Notes under the pieces: model-generated
Seen by the model: the letters and a program-made list of their open reading frames with translations, nothing else
The model's database searches: none
What the model was told of the DNA's origin: nothing
Part shown: positions 1 through 12,638 of the stretch, piece by piece
Layout of the letters: every line of letters begins with the position of its first letter
Numbering within the stretch: the first letter of the stretch is position 1
Assembly: GCA_039545295.1 (NCBI GenBank)
Contig: BCIK01000017.1
Location: forward strand, 62,001 to 126,000
DNA: 64,000 nt
Source of the DNA: Udeniomyces pyricola
Lineage: Eukaryota; Basidiomycota; Tremellomycetes; Cystofilobasidiales; Mrakiaceae
Direction of reading: 5' to 3'
Made by a program: the position numbers and the translations under genes

Positions 1-173
1 GCCCTCTGTGGAAGCCAGCTGCTAGAGTCCTCTCGGCCACTTTCCCCTCCCCCTGATCACTCCTAAGACCTCACTTTGCCTCACTCATCTTGGTTGTATA
101 AACCCTCACTAATCCACTCAATCACATACACACACAAGCACACAAACCCACTCACTCACTCACACCTCCTGTC

Positions 174-1237
174 ATGTCCGTCCGACCCAACAAGGCGACC
201 TCGGCTCCCTCTGACCCGTCAAAGTCCATTGCCCAGACGATGGAAGAGGGCAAGCGGGCCCAGCTCAAGCAGTACAACGAGGATGGCGGCCACTTTTCCC
301 TCGTTCGGTATGTCCCCTCTTTCTCTCTGTATTCTCTCTTCCTTCATCGTCATCGTCATCATCGTCATCATCATCATCCCCCCTTTCCCATGTCGTACCT
401 AATCACTCCCTTGACCTCCCATCCCTTTCTTTACTCACACCCTGCTCTGCCTGCCCTGCTCAACCCTTCGCTACCCACCACTATGCTCATCACAGAAACT
501 TCCGACTCGCCGACCTCGTCACCATCATGAACGGCGTCTGCGGTCTCTCGTGTCTCTTCTCATGCGCTCGGTTCCTCGCCAACCCTGTCGAAGCCAAGTT
601 CCACCTCTGGATGGGTCTGCTCTACCCGATGCTTGGTTTCGGCTTTGACGCCCTCGACGGCAAGGTCGCCAGGTGGATGGGCAGCGCTAGCATGCTCGGT
701 CAGGAGATGGACAGTCTCGCTGATCTCGTGAGGCCCTCGACTCTCTATTTTGACGCGCCTGATGCTTATTCTGTCACCACGTGACCTGCATGTCGCACAC
801 CACCGCAAACAAAGACGTCAAGCTCACAAAGTGGTTGACCCCTCTCCTACCGTTCCTGACAGGTCTCCTTCGGTGTCTCTCCGGCCTTCATTGCCTTCAC
901 GCTCGGTCTCCGTACGCCCGTCGACACGCTCTTCCTCGCTCTCTTCGTCGCCTGCGGTCTCGCTCGTCTCGCCCGATTCAACGCGACGGTCGCCCTCGTT
1001 CCCGCCGACTCGACGGGCAAGATAAAGTACTTTGAGGGACTTCCCATCCCGTCCTCGCTCGGTATCGTGTCCGTCATGGCGTACTGGGTCAACAATGGTT
1101 GGTACGAGGGCGCTCTCGGCCTCCCGGGAGGCGTCTGGGGTCGAGGTGAATCTTGGGAGTTCCACACGGTCTCCCTCATCTTTGGCTTCTGGGCCGCTGC
1201 GATGGTCAGCAAGACTCTGAGGATAAGGAAGCTCTAA
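174..1237 (+). CDS. CHO1: Phosphatidylserine synthase (CDP-diacylglycerol-serine O-phosphatidyltransferase)
   Basis: Transfers phosphatidate from CDP-diacylglycerol to L-serine, the committed step to phosphatidylserine in the fungal ER. Model: exons 174-307, 496-727 and 863-1237, giving 246 aa; the phases close exactly. The CDP-alcohol phosphotransferase signature is complete: D96, D99, G100, A103, R104, G113, D117 and D121, in the spacing D-x2-DG-x2-AR-x8-G-x3-D-x3-D. Several hydrophobic segments flank it, as expected for this multi-pass family, and the length is typical. The ATG at 174 is the first in frame and follows a CT/CA-rich leader. Intron 1 carries a CAT/CGT microsatellite. It is followed on the same strand by about 5 kb without a credible gene. 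Signature, length and frame make this assignment firm; its absence in animals (which use base exchange) fits a fungus. Confidence 0.95.
344..380 (+). repeat. TCA/TCG trinucleotide microsatellite in CHO1 intron 1
   Basis: A run of imperfect TCA and TCG units, preceded by pyrimidine-rich sequence and followed by a short C tract, lies in the first intron of CHO1. It has no coding role in the proposed model. Confidence 0.8.
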
Positions 1238-4200
1238 ATCCATTGCCGGGAATACAAGGAGAAAACAGAAGAAAAAAAAAAAGAAAGACGTGAGGGGAAG
1301 GGAGGAATCAAGGGGAAAAGGTTGTTTTCCCACACGCCCAACCTACGCACTCCGTTATATATCTATCTACATATGAATACTGCAAGCACGTTTAATGGAT
1401 TTATTTCTGATCAATGTACCTGTGTTGTACCTTATGCATTGGATCACGATGGTGGGAGGGGTTTGGCCTAAGCCATCCGTAAGCTCGAGTCTGGTCGACC
1501 AGGAAACGATAAGGGACATTTGAGCAGCCTATCAATGGGAAGCAATCCGAACCGTGCAGATCGAGACCACTAGCTGTCGTTAAGATAGTATAGACTACTT
1601 GCCGAGAAGTTGACACAGATTTGCTGTCATCCACACAGGAGCGTCATGATGGCGCAGCCATGGAGGGCATGCCAGTCTACCATCGACGCGACGCGGACGA
1701 CAGGACATGATAGCTGTCGACGGGGCCGGTCCGGCTGTGTAAACGGCCTGATTGCGCCTGGTTGCATGAAGCGGAATTTCGAATTTTGAAACGCTGATCT
1801 CCGAGACAAGACCGAAGCTGAGATGTCATCGCTTGAGTGACGTCTCGAACGACAATTATCATACCATATCCAGCTGTCCTCACCACATACAGCATCATCT
1901 TGAGTGACTGGCTCGCCATATTCCGTCAACTTTCGTTCGACTGCTTTGTTCTCCACTGTTGCCCCTAATTCAAAGGTGTCAAATATAACCCCCCAAATGA
2001 GGTGTTGATTTGGACGTGGTCAACGATCAAATGCCGTCCATCGCTTGGCTAACAGGCTTGCATTGACGCTTGTCACCCGCTTCTCTCGTCGCCTCATCTT
2101 GGACAGACAACTGAGAGAACTTGACTCAACTTTGAAAGCGATAGAGCAAACATGAAGCTACGATGGCAAGAACTTCGACAACGGCGCCGTACAGCTCTCG
2201 TCGGAATGACATTGATTACATCTTTGCATCCCGAGCCTCTGCATTCTACGTTCGCTGACTCCACCCGCCTCTTGATAGGGAGATATCACGCTAACTTATC
2301 ATGGGAATCGTTGATCTGTCGGCTCAGTCAGATGCTGACTAGCCGTCCGCACATCGTGGACCACCATAGCCCTCAACCTTTCATCTAGTTCAGTATCAAC
2401 ACTGGCTGGTCAATGAGCCATTACGCATCATCGATCCTTCAATTCCTTCGAGGATCATCATGTGAAAGCCAGTGCAAGACCGTACGAGCTCAAGATCAAC
2501 CGCGATTCTTGTACGTGGTGATCTCTCAGATCTCAACCTTCAAACAGACAAGGAAATTGACAAAGTGTCGCGCTGATACGCAACAACTGCAACAACTTTG
2601 GCATCCTCTCGATCGTCCTCTTTACTTCATCATTCCCTTCGATTTACTGGTTACTCGCAACTCCATCTCTTTCACCGCGTGAAAGGACGTCAAAGCTAAC
2701 TGGCCGGGCCTGAGGAAGTTAGCGGCGCGATGTATGATAAGTACGCACAAATCACGCTGTGGTCACTGTTCACAAACACTCGACGTCTGTATGCGCGATA
2801 CCGCTGAATGATCGATCGATCGATCAGTGACCGGCACTCGGATGATTGCGTTGGAATGTGCTTGCAGTTGAGTATCAGCGTCACGCATACGTAAAAAAGA
2901 TGGATATGGTAGCTTACATCTCCGGCGTTCGCGGTCATGAAGTTGAACGCATCTAGCCCACCTGGCCAAACAGGATGGTGTGCAGATCAGCATGTTGGAT
3001 TATGTCGCCGGATTCCGTCAGGTCGATCCTCGTGATCACTGTGGAATATGGGCCCAGAATTGTATGAGAGGGCTTCGGTGACATGCAGTTGCGTGCGTCG
3101 AGTTGACCCCGTTGATCATTCAAGCTGATTGATTGATCGATCGACTTATGTATAGGATCATCAGTTATAAATTCCACCGGTTTTCGGCGTTGATCTAGAC
3201 TGACGCAGCACCTAATCCGTACGCTATGTCGCGCGGACGACGCGCGTCGAGCTCCCAGAGCGTACGTGCACAGCCACGACAAGTCGGTCAATAAGCCCGT
3301 CAGACGTGCGATTATATATCCATGTGTTGACCCCCTGGAGGATCATTTATCAGAGGTCATGGACTGACCGGATACTTACCAGTATCCCGATGCGGCTAAA
3401 CACGGCAGGCGTACATCTTGGCGCACTCTCCGACGACTTAAAAATCGTGGATGATCGGGCCGAGCCGAGCCGCTAGTGTTTGGATATCTGGGTTTTTTGA
3501 TCACAAGGTTCAACGTTCAACGCTCAAGAGATGCATGTAATAACCAGAGCGCTCTTGGTAGTAACGTTCGACGCTATTCAATCGATCGTCAAGAATGTAA
3601 CATGATAAATCTGCGTGCGTACTGGCACGGGCAGCTGGCCAGGCCTATCTCGGCGCCCTCGCGCGCTCGGTGAGACACTGCAGAGAACGTCGCTGCGTCG
3701 AGGTTGCAAAGCCAGCCAGCTGTGTTAGTGCAATGTGTCTCTATACGTTCTATGCATGTTGTACGAGTTCATGCATGATTCAGAGTGAGGGAACGAGGCC
3801 CGAGGCTCCGTCCGATATGTGTCGGACAAGATGCGTCGGATCCTTGGACAGTCTGAGCCGGCCGGCCAAACACTGGAAAATCAAGGGAGCCGAGACTTTG
3901 ACTCGGCGAGCTGCTTATGCAGGCGGCGGCCGACCTTGTAAGTTCTGCGCCAATATGCATCATGCATGCATGCAGACGCGTATATACGTACGTTATTGCA
4001 GTTGCCGAGCTCGTGAGATTCTCGGCTTCCAGGTGGTCTCATGGACTGGGTTTGCTGAGCATGGCGAACCTATGTATGTGTGTGTATATATATATGGCGC
4101 GCAAGCTGTCATGATCGAATGTGTATTGTGCAAAGAATGGCTGGTCAGTATTTGGACGACGTTGAACCTTCTATATACATACTGTCATATAACATATAAC

Positions 4201-6279
4201 GCTCATGGAGTTTCAAGATTATGCTCAGAAGGAACCGAGAATGGTTAAATGGAACCCTAGCTGCTGATGCGACGACGTGTGCTTAAGTCGCCGGAAGAAC
4301 CAAAGCGCGACGTCGCGTTATCGGACATGTGAGCATTTTCGTGGAGCTGGGAGAGGATGAGATATGTAGTATAACCTATTATCAGGCGCGCGTGTGCGTC
4401 GAGATGATGCGGGGTAGGATTTTGCCGTGTGCGACGTAGGCAGATGATTGATGTACTGATGGTAGATGTTTTAGGATGGCCAAAGATATATGGATTCATC
4501 TATCCAGCTCCGGTCTTACGCGTGGCAGAAGTGGAGGGCGAGGAGGCATAAAAAAGCGATTGCCAGACCGATGGAGAGGAGGATCGCCCGAGAAAGAACT
4601 GTTGCCGAGCCCCCAAACGATTATTTGCCCTCCCCACTTGCCTCATTTCCACCACCCCGCTTCCTATCCTCCCGCACCTCATTAACCATTCCAACCGACA
4701 ACCTCAGCACGACCACCGTTCTTCCAGCCAATCCCATCCCATCTCACCTGCTACCCTCTACAACCCATCCCAGACCAAGCACCAACGCAAACACCTCGAG
4801 CAAACCCCCAAGCGTCGCCACCCAACCACTCGCACCGACCCCCGCACTCGCTCGCTCACCTATTACCTCCACCGATGCTCGCACAGCACGCCCATCCCGG
4901 CCCCCCTCGGAACGTGAGCCCTTGTTCTTGTTCTTGTTGTCGTCTTTGTCCGGCCTCGCGATCGGCTGGGAACGTTCAGCTATGGGAGGAGTTGCTTGCT
5001 TGCCACGATAGAATAGTCGAGACAACTGTCGAGTGACCCAGGGGCGAGGCGAAGGAAAAAGTCGAATGACCACACTCCCGCCCAAAACAAAAAGGCCATG
5101 AGTCCTTGTGCTCTCCTCTCACACGTCCCTCCTGGCCCCCCCTGGCCCGACTTTTCTTAACTTTTTTGCCCGACCCGTTTGTGCCTGTCCCTAAGAATTC
5201 TATTGTTCTCATCTCTTGACGAAGTTATCTCGTTGAATGGCATGACTGGAACAATCAACTGACGCTGCTCTGATTGACATTCCCTGTCGTGCCGCCTCGC
5301 CCGCCTTCGATCCGAACACACTCAATCTGACCAATCCCCCTCTCGGTCCCGGCCTTGCCTTTCGAAAAACAAACGACTCCCCCACTTTTTCCCCTCGTCG
5401 CGTCGTCCTCTTCCCGTCTCTTCTTTTCTTCTTCTTCTTCTTCTTCTCCTTTTGGCTTGCGTCCAGTCCGCTCGCTCGGCAGAAGAACTCGAGGAGCTCC
5501 ATGCTCATGCTGCAGGTGAGCCTCGTTTTTATACATCGGAACAAGGCGATGTTGACGCTCGTCCGGAACTGTGTCCTCGGCGGAGTTTGGCCTGTTTCTT
5601 TTTTTTTTCTTCTCTGTGGCGTGCTCATCGAAATCTGGCATCAAAGGGACAGGTTGAGTTGAGACCTGTCGGCAATTGGGCCCGTTGTGCTTCCCCCCTT
5701 TTCTTGAAGTGATGACTGTCGTGCGTTGGTACGACAGTCGACAAGGGCGGTCAAGCTGTCAAGATGAATGAAAGCGAGGTGGCGATTCCGAGGAAACCAG
5801 ACCAAGATTTGGCTCAGCTGCGCAAGGCGGCTGCAGCGAACTCGCTCTCGGACATCGACGGCTTGGCTCATTGGCTTTGCTCGTCGTCTCCGCATCAACG
5901 AGCTCATGGATAGCTGCTGACTGGCTGCTGGTTCAATGTCGAGCCGTTTGAGAGGGATCGAACACGAGTGAAGGTCTTTTGACTGTATCGTGCATCATGT
6001 GCTATCAACGCTGGCTCCCACGTTATCGCGCTCGCAAAAAGACGATTAAACTCGAAGCCGGCCCAACCCCACTCCCAATCCTCGGCCCCAACCGATTCGT
6101 TCAAATTCGCAATCGCAGGCGTTCGCCGGTACACTCTTCCAAATTCAAGTGCATGCTGCTAACGAGATTTGTCTGGTTTTTCTTCTTCTTCTTCCTTACA
6201 CCTCCCCCCCCTCCTCCCCCTTCTTAACTCAGATCTGCTCGGTCTCTCATTCTCGTCGCCTCAGCCGGTCCCCGCCCCT
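1238..6279. other. Long gene-poor spacer, then pyrimidine-rich leader of the C2H2 gene
   Basis: About 5 kb without an ORF that looks like protein. From about 1400 to 4500 the sequence is less pyrimidine-skewed and rich in self-complementary words (GATC, CGATCG, CATG, TATATA, GTACGT), including a GATC run near 2812-2826 and a CATG run near 3958-3972. From about 4600 it changes to CT-rich sequence like the leaders of other genes here. A TTC run at 5427-5447 and a strong donor-like site at 5516 (CAG before GTGAGC), with an acceptor-like pyrimidine tract ending at 6232, suggest a 5'-UTR intron for the next gene. I see no transposon or tRNA. Confidence 0.6.
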
Positions 6280-8170
6280 ATGCTCACTCGATCCTTCTCA
6301 TCTAACAATGCCATCCCGCCCACCAAACCCGTCGCGATCCCGGCTTCAACCGCGATGGCGACACGCAAGTCGTCCCGTCGTGAGAGTGTCGGAAGCGTCG
6401 AGAAGAAGAAAGGGGGTTTCGTCGGCATGAACCGCAAGGAGAGCTTTGGCACAAGGAGCGGACGAGGAAGGTTAGTCGCTGGAGATTGTGGGCATCGAGA
6501 TTGTCGCTCTGATGTGGTATCGACGCCAGTGCTGATGTGGTCATCCCCCTTTTTGTCGCTGTCATTGTCTCTCCAAAAAAAAAAAACAACCATCAGCTCG
6601 GTAACGATCGCCGACCATCGCCTTGCTGGAGCCAACACGACGCCTCCTCCAATCCCTTCACTCTCGACCTCGGCTACGACTGCCAACTCGTCCGCACCTG
6701 GCAGTGGCATCCTCTCCCCAGCATCGTTGCCCCCATCGACCGTCATTCTTCAACCTGGCGATGCGGAGGACGGCGAAATTCTTGACTACGACATGGTAGA
6801 GCGCAATGAGAAGGGTGGCAAGAGGCGAAGTGGCAGCGTTTTCCGATGCGAATCGTGCTCCAAGGTACGCAGAATCTCACCGAATCTTTCTGAACGTGAA
6901 GCACTTGTCTGACCAAGCGTCTGACCTTGGTATTGGTATCAATCATGACTTATCTAGATCTACCGACACCCATCATGCCTTGTAAAGCACCGATGGCAAC
7001 ATTCGCCTCACTGGCAGGAATCGAGCAAGCTCCTCCTCTCCAAACATCAGCAAGTTCAAGTGCTTGAGGTGAGTCTATTACAACGTATCGCGACACACGA
7101 TGCATCTGTCATTTATAAACCGCTAACGGCTACAATGTTCCTTCCATCAGGCGGCTACGATCCTAGTTCATCTCCACCCCGAGGCTGGAACGTCGCTCCC
7201 CGAGGACAAGGTGAGTCAGCGCGGGCTTCCCTCCCTGTCGATTGGCAGCTCAAGGTCTGAGACTCACCCCGATCTTCTTTCTTCTCACTCGTAGTCACTA
7301 TGGCCGGCTGCTGTGGCTCCTACTGCCCACCCGATGCCATCAATCTCGTACACGGATTCTCGCCAGCGCTCTAAGGCCACTTCGACCCACCCGTCCCGTC
7401 TTGCGAACCCGGCCGCTTTTGCTCGATCGTCTCGCTCATCAACTACGCCTGCACCTCCGACCGAAGCCCGAATCGCTCAGAACCCGGCTGCGATCCGATC
7501 TGACTCGGCCGAGCGAGAGGCAGACGAGGAGGCCACCTCGGCTGCTTCTTCGCCCGCATCGTCAAACGAGGACGACATCCACAACAACCCTCACCCGCTC
7601 GGCTTGACCACTACGACCGACTACTCGGTTCCGTCTATGTTCTCCTCTTCGTACAAGCCTCCCATGCTCTCGCGATCCTACTCGTCGTCGTCCCAGCCGA
7701 GCGCACCCATCTCATTCCCCCGCCGCGAGTCATTTACCTCGAGCACGACAAACCTCATGGGTCAGATGGGTCTCACTTCGCCCACTCCCGGCCACGCCTC
7801 GCTTTACCCTTCCTCGCCAGCGGGGGCGGTCAATGCTTCGCTCGGAGCGTCTCCTTCGTTTGCTTCGCTATCGCTCTCACACTCGCACTCTTTCAGCGGT
7901 GTCGCGAGCTCGTATGGCGCCCTCAACAGTCCCTATGGAACGAGTCCGGGCTTGCCGATGCCGAGGAGTTCGATCCGAGGCGGCGCCGTTGAGGAAGAGG
8001 ACGAGGAAGAGGAGGAGTCCGAGGAAAGCGGCCGAGGCGGGTGGAGGGGCAGGTACCAACGTGGCGGCAGCGGCAGCGGTAGCGGTAGAGGCAGTGGTAG
8101 CGACGAGAGGAGCAGCCCTCCAAAGGCCGTCAAGGAAGACGACGAGGACGAGATGGACATGGACCTCTAA
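6280..8170 (+). CDS. C2H2 zinc-finger protein, putative transcription regulator
   Basis: Model: exons 6280-6470, 6597-6864, 6958-7068, 7151-7210 and 7295-8170, giving 501 aa. One C2H2 finger, with C148, C151, H164 and H168 as ligands, is split by intron 2 between residues 153 and 154. It is followed by a conserved-looking helical stretch (SKHQQVQVLE, then AATILVHLHPEAG). The rest is Ser/Pro-rich, with an acidic run and a Gly/Ser/Arg-rich tail, and is probably disordered. I recognise the finger-plus-helix arrangement as a conserved fungal protein type but cannot name a characterised orthologue. The ATG at 6280 is the first in frame after a likely 5'-UTR acceptor at 6232; the open frame continues upstream only through non-coding pyrimidine tract. 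Nuclear role inferred. Confidence 0.85.
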
Positions 8171-9032
8171 GATAGAGAGAAGAGGAAGCATGCATGCTGA
8201 ACGCAGCATCTCATGGCTTTCTCGGTTCTGTTCTCTGTGCATGTCCTCTGCCAGTCCTTTGCATCTTTGATTGTGTTTTTGTTCTAGCCTCATCTCCATC
8301 CTTTTCTAGTTCATCTATAAGCTCGCACCCCTCGCAACCCTCGCATCTCAATCCCGCGTCACCTCCTCATCCCTGTCCCACCCTTTTGCTTTGCCTCTAT
8401 CGACCCTATCGTCATGTCTCTCGTTCTACGGAACTCCTTTTTTCTTCTCTCTTTTGTTCATACACGCAGTCCGTCGTCTCTCGCATCCTCTCGCCACCCA
8501 CCTCGCTCTTAGCTCGCCACCCTGTCATTCGTCTTTTCTTCTATCTCTCAGACTCCTCCCCTTTTGCGTTTTGCTCTTTTCCCTCTCTGATTCTTCCCCT
8601 CACTCACGACCCCAGTGAATCTTCCCTTGTAAACCCCCTTCTTGGCGTCCCCCCTTCTTTCTTTCGTTTCTTTGTGAGGTTCGATCTTTTTTACCCTTTC
8701 CTTTTTTTTCTGCCTCGTTGTACTTTTGATTCGTTCTGTCGCGTTGTTCTTTTTCTCTTTCTGCTTCTCCTTATCTTGATGTCTGCTGACTAAATGCACT
8801 CTGAGTTGGGTGATGTTGAAGCAGAAGATGATGCGGCGCGCACGTCATAGTACTATCCATTTTATACAGCTGACGTTTCGATCGTTGAGACTTGACATTC
8901 ATCGACGCGTCTCTCTCTCGTCGGCACGCGTCCGATCCGGTCCATCGTCCAACTCGGCCAACCCTCGCCTTGGCCACATCCGATCCGCCACTCATCGCGT
9001 CCTCATCTCAACTCCCACCATCATAACGTCCC
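8171..9032. other. Pyrimidine-rich 3' flank and RAD9 promoter
   Basis: 8190-8790 is strongly CT-rich on the plus strand, as are the 3' flanks of the other plus-strand genes, and probably contains the 3' UTR of the C2H2 gene. 8800-9032 is more balanced and should contain the RAD9 promoter. No gene seen. Confidence 0.6.
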
Positions 9033-12000
9033 ATGGAGGTCTCTCTCAATCAACACAGCCTCAGAAGTCGGTCCTCGCTTCGTCTTCGATAACGCTTCCT
9101 ATCTCACCTTATCACCCGTCATTTTGGCCGAAGAATCACGCGCGTCCTCATCCGCGGTCTCACTAACCCCTCTGAACCCTCGTCTTCACGCGTTTGCTAT
9201 TAAACCATAGGGCTCACGAGGGCTCTCATGTGTCTTACCAAGTTTGGTGAAGATGTCCATTTCCAAGCCCTCGATGAAAAGGTTCGTCGTCCGTATCGAT
9301 TGACGACTGCCATTGCTCTCGTTCTCGCCACGCCCCCCCTCCCCCCCCTCAAACCGACCGCGGACAGGATTGCAAGTTAACAACCCCCCCCCCCCTTTCG
9401 CCTTCCCTTCTGTCTACTTGCCTGATGTGACCATATCGCTCGACCTTAGCTAGTGCTCTCTTCGATCAACATATCCAAGACATCGTATGCCCAGTTTGAG
9501 TTCGCGCCCGAGTTCTTTGAAACGTTCTCCGTTAGATCCCGGAAGAAGACCGGGATCAGAGTCCACCTCAATACAAAGGTGAATGGATATTCCATTGGCA
9601 GCATGGGTTGGCGGACTTGTCTTGCCTATGGACCCTTTGTGAAGGCGGAGCTTAGACAACGAGGCGACTGACCCGATCTCCTCATCATCTCCCCTGACAT
9701 AATGTCCTCAGGCCCTCCTAGGCATCCTTCGATCGCGCGGAATCGACAAGACACTCGAACGCTGCGAGATGACCATCGTCGACCGGGATCAAGAGACGAG
9801 GTACAAACCATATCGTCACGAGGGACAGAGACGAAAGAAGCTTCGCGCAGAGGACGAGGACGAGTCGGAAGAAGATAGGGAAAGAGGGTATACTGAAGAT
9901 GAAGACGAGGACGTTAGGCCTGATGCGAGGTTGATTGTCAAGCTCTTTTGTCAACATGGTGGGTGAGCTCTCAACTGCTATTGCGTAAAAAAAAAACTAA
10001 AAAAAAAAAAACTTCACCCGTCTTGAGTCAAACGATGTGGAAAAGCGAAACTGATCTCTATGCGTGACATGTGGTGCATTTTGTTTAGATTTCAGCAAAA
10101 TTCATCATCTTCACATCTCGACTGACCATCCCATCTCGAGACCGACAGCCGCAACTCAACCTCAAACAGGAGCTGGCCGCTCAACGTTTACTATCGGTCC
10201 AAAGAGCATCCTGGATTGGATGAAACCATTTACCTCGTGGTCCAATCCAGAAGGAGGAGGAGGAGCTCGCGATGGGGAACGCAAAGAGGCCTATCTTGCA
10301 TGGGGATTTGGTTTGACTGCAGTTCGGATCAGCAGTTGGGAAGGTACGTCCATAGATTCTTCCCGTTTGGCTCGGGGTTCTTCCTGACCAGTGGATGGGA
10401 CGAACCTGACGAGTGGGTGTGCCCAATGGACGGTCAATGCAGGCAACGCCAAGACGGGTCAACTCTCGACCGAGTTTGTCGTATTCGGGAGCGACTTTGA
10501 CGAGTACGATGTGGTACAAGGAAACATCAATCTGGGCTTCCCTATGCGGGAGTTCAAGGTGAGTCGCCTTTTCGACAGTCACACCATCCGATCCGTCTTG
10601 ACCTACAACGCTGGCTTGCTGACGAGGTGGTTATACTTTGTCAGGCGATAACGACGCTTGCTACGTTTCTCTCGGTCCCGCTCACAACATCGTTCATCGG
10701 ACCCAACACACCCTTGACGATTCGTCTGTCTCAACCGGACGATTCGTTCGACGTGCGGTTCATCCTCATGACACAAGAAGTGCCCCCCTCGGCTCTGGTC
10801 AAAGTTCAGCAGGGCGAACCCGTGGTCAAGGAAGAGAAAGTCGTACCGAAACGATTCAAGAGCGAAAGTATCGGCGCTCAAACTTCTCAAGGCAGTCGGC
10901 ATGGCCGAGCAGGTCCAGAATTGGAACTTAACAGGGACGGACGACGAGAGGAGGACGAGAGCGTGCAAGGGAGCGCACGACGAGGAGGAAGTCGCCGTCG
11001 GAGTGCGCTGCCAATGGAGCAAAGGGATGAAAACAACGAAATGATGGCGGAGGACTTGAACCAGCCTCAAGGGGGAACGGATGCCACGGTCGACGTCACG
11101 GATCTTCTTCCTCCGACCACATCCGCCCGCGGTTCACTTCGTCAAAGACCTGCGTCAGAGGTTCAGCTATCCCATCGGGATGTCTACAACCAGTCTCAGC
11201 AGCAGCAGTCTCTGAGTCAACCCATGATCTCTCGACCTCGGAATGCCTCGGCAGGCCCATCTGTCACCCGGGAGCCACTGCCCCGATCCTATAGTCCCCC
11301 ATCGCTCCCTTCGCAACAACAACTTTCTCGTGGAGAGAGCTCTGTGACCCACCGAAATCTCACTACCAATTCACGTTCTCATATCCTCGTTCCCAACTCG
11401 ACGTTATCCAACCATTCTCGTCCCCAAGATGCCTCGCACTCCCCTGAATCTTTCGACACGGTTTCGTCGCATCATCATCATCCGACGACTGACCGTGTGC
11501 GGTATCCTTCTCGTTCAGCAGCCGCTGCAAATCGGTCCGTCGCGGCATCGACTCATGAAGAACCGCTCTTTTTCGCGTCCCAGGAATCGGAAGCGGAAGG
11601 CCTTGGACCTCCACCGGCGTCGATGCCGAGGAGTAGTCAGTTGAGTCAGGCTCAGCTTGCGGCTGCGGGATTGGGTGATATCGAGGAGTTAGATTTGATA
11701 GGCGTCGATGAGGATGAAGACGAGTCGTTTGATCAGCGGATCGAAGATGAACGGGTTCCGCTCTCGAATGGGAAACGAAGGGATGGTGATAGGAGAGTCC
11801 ATGATGGGAGACGTGCAAGTCATGGTGGAGGTGGTAACCAGGCGCGAGATGTGGGGAGTGCTGATCGGCAGATGGACGTGGATGAGGAAGCAGCAGGGGC
11901 GATGCTCCTATCAAGAGATGGAACAATCTTGAGAGACGATGGAGAGCTCATCATCCCACCGACTCAATCAGAGGGAGAAGATATCAGTGTACGTCCGTTA

Positions 12001-12296
12001 TTGTTATTGTTATTGTTGTTGTTGTTGTCTTTTGGTGTTTCGCAGTTAGCTTGTTGTGGAAAGGGTTGAGTGCATGTCTTTTGGAGGGCTGATTGACTGA
12101 CGGGAAGTGTATTTGCGTTTGGCGGTCGATACAGTATGCGGGTGTGGAGGATGACGAGCCCTCGGATGAAGAAGAGTGGGGTGGGGAGATGGAGCAGGAC
12201 GATGGGATCGATGGGTGGATGAAGCGAACAGCTGTTACCGCTGGCCGAGGTGCAGCCGCCGTCGAACCGGACGTACCAGAGAGCCAGGAAGGTTAA
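9033..12296 (+). CDS. RAD9: DNA-damage checkpoint clamp subunit Rad9 (9-1-1 complex)
   Basis: Subunit of the PCNA-like Rad9-Hus1-Rad1 clamp, which is loaded at damaged DNA and activates ATR/Mec1 signalling. Model: exons 9033-9066, 9211-9281, 9450-9578, 9712-9958, 10089-10343, 10443-10558, 10645-11988 and 12135-12296, giving 785 aa. The clamp region covers about residues 1-330: an N-terminal MEVSLN..LTRALMCL segment, then FAPEFFETF, LIVKLFCQH, AITTLATFL and a closing FDVRFILMTQE strand, in the order of known Rad9 proteins. Residues 330-785 are Ser/Gln/Asp-rich and probably disordered, as in other Rad9 tails, which carry phosphorylation sites; this tail is long. Weak points: exon 1 uses the donor GTCGGT, and exon 6 could instead begin at 10392, which also keeps phase and adds 17 residues. 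The domain order makes the identity clear. Confidence 0.9.
9384..9395 (+). repeat. C12 homopolymer in RAD9 intron 2
   Basis: Twelve consecutive C followed by TTT, inside the intron spanning 9282-9449. It is one of a set of similar tracts in introns of this window. Confidence 0.9.
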
Positions 12297-12638
12297 TGGA
12301 TGCATCCGGTGGAGTGAAATGGGCGGTGTGATGAATGTATGGGTATGGATGTTTGTATGAGGATGATTTGATTATGATTTAATATATATATACATATGTA
12401 TATATACATATCTAGTTGCATCAATATGGCAGGCAGCCAGTGATATAAAAAGCAAGACCTATACATGAATCGTCATCTGTATCCACACAATAACAGTTAC
12501 ACAAACCAGAGCGCAATCCAAACCAGCCAGTCATTCTCAGCCAAAACATCCCCCACCCACACCCGTCTCTATCCTATCCATCCCCCCAACCCCTACGTAC
12601 CTTTACCCTTCCTTTCATTTCAGTCTCCCTCCTCCGCC
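12297..12638. other. RAD9-UBC6 intergenic region with AT-rich tract
   Basis: A short spacer. An alternating TA-rich tract lies at about 12379-12411, suitable for 3'-end formation of RAD9. A CT/CA-rich leader (12480-12638) runs up to the UBC6 start. No gene seen. Confidence 0.6.

Noticed and set aside
2809..2828. GATC tandem run as a possible origin or attachment site
   Set aside because: Short GATC-type words are scattered throughout the spacer; no second feature supports an origin, integration site or transposon end.
4490..5011. 173-residue plus-strand ORF with a basic start and a Pro/Ser/Thr-rich body
   Set aside because: The body is CT-rich leader sequence and no splice link to a conserved domain was found; it remains possible as a leader exon but is unsupported.
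5209..5644. Two Lys/Arg/Glu-rich minus-strand ORFs upstream of the C2H2 gene
   Set aside because: Low-complexity complements of a CT-rich leader (TTC repeat); no homology recognised.
10603..11070. 155-residue minus-strand ORF opposite RAD9 exon 7
   Set aside because: Shadow of the RAD9 coding frame; no motif.
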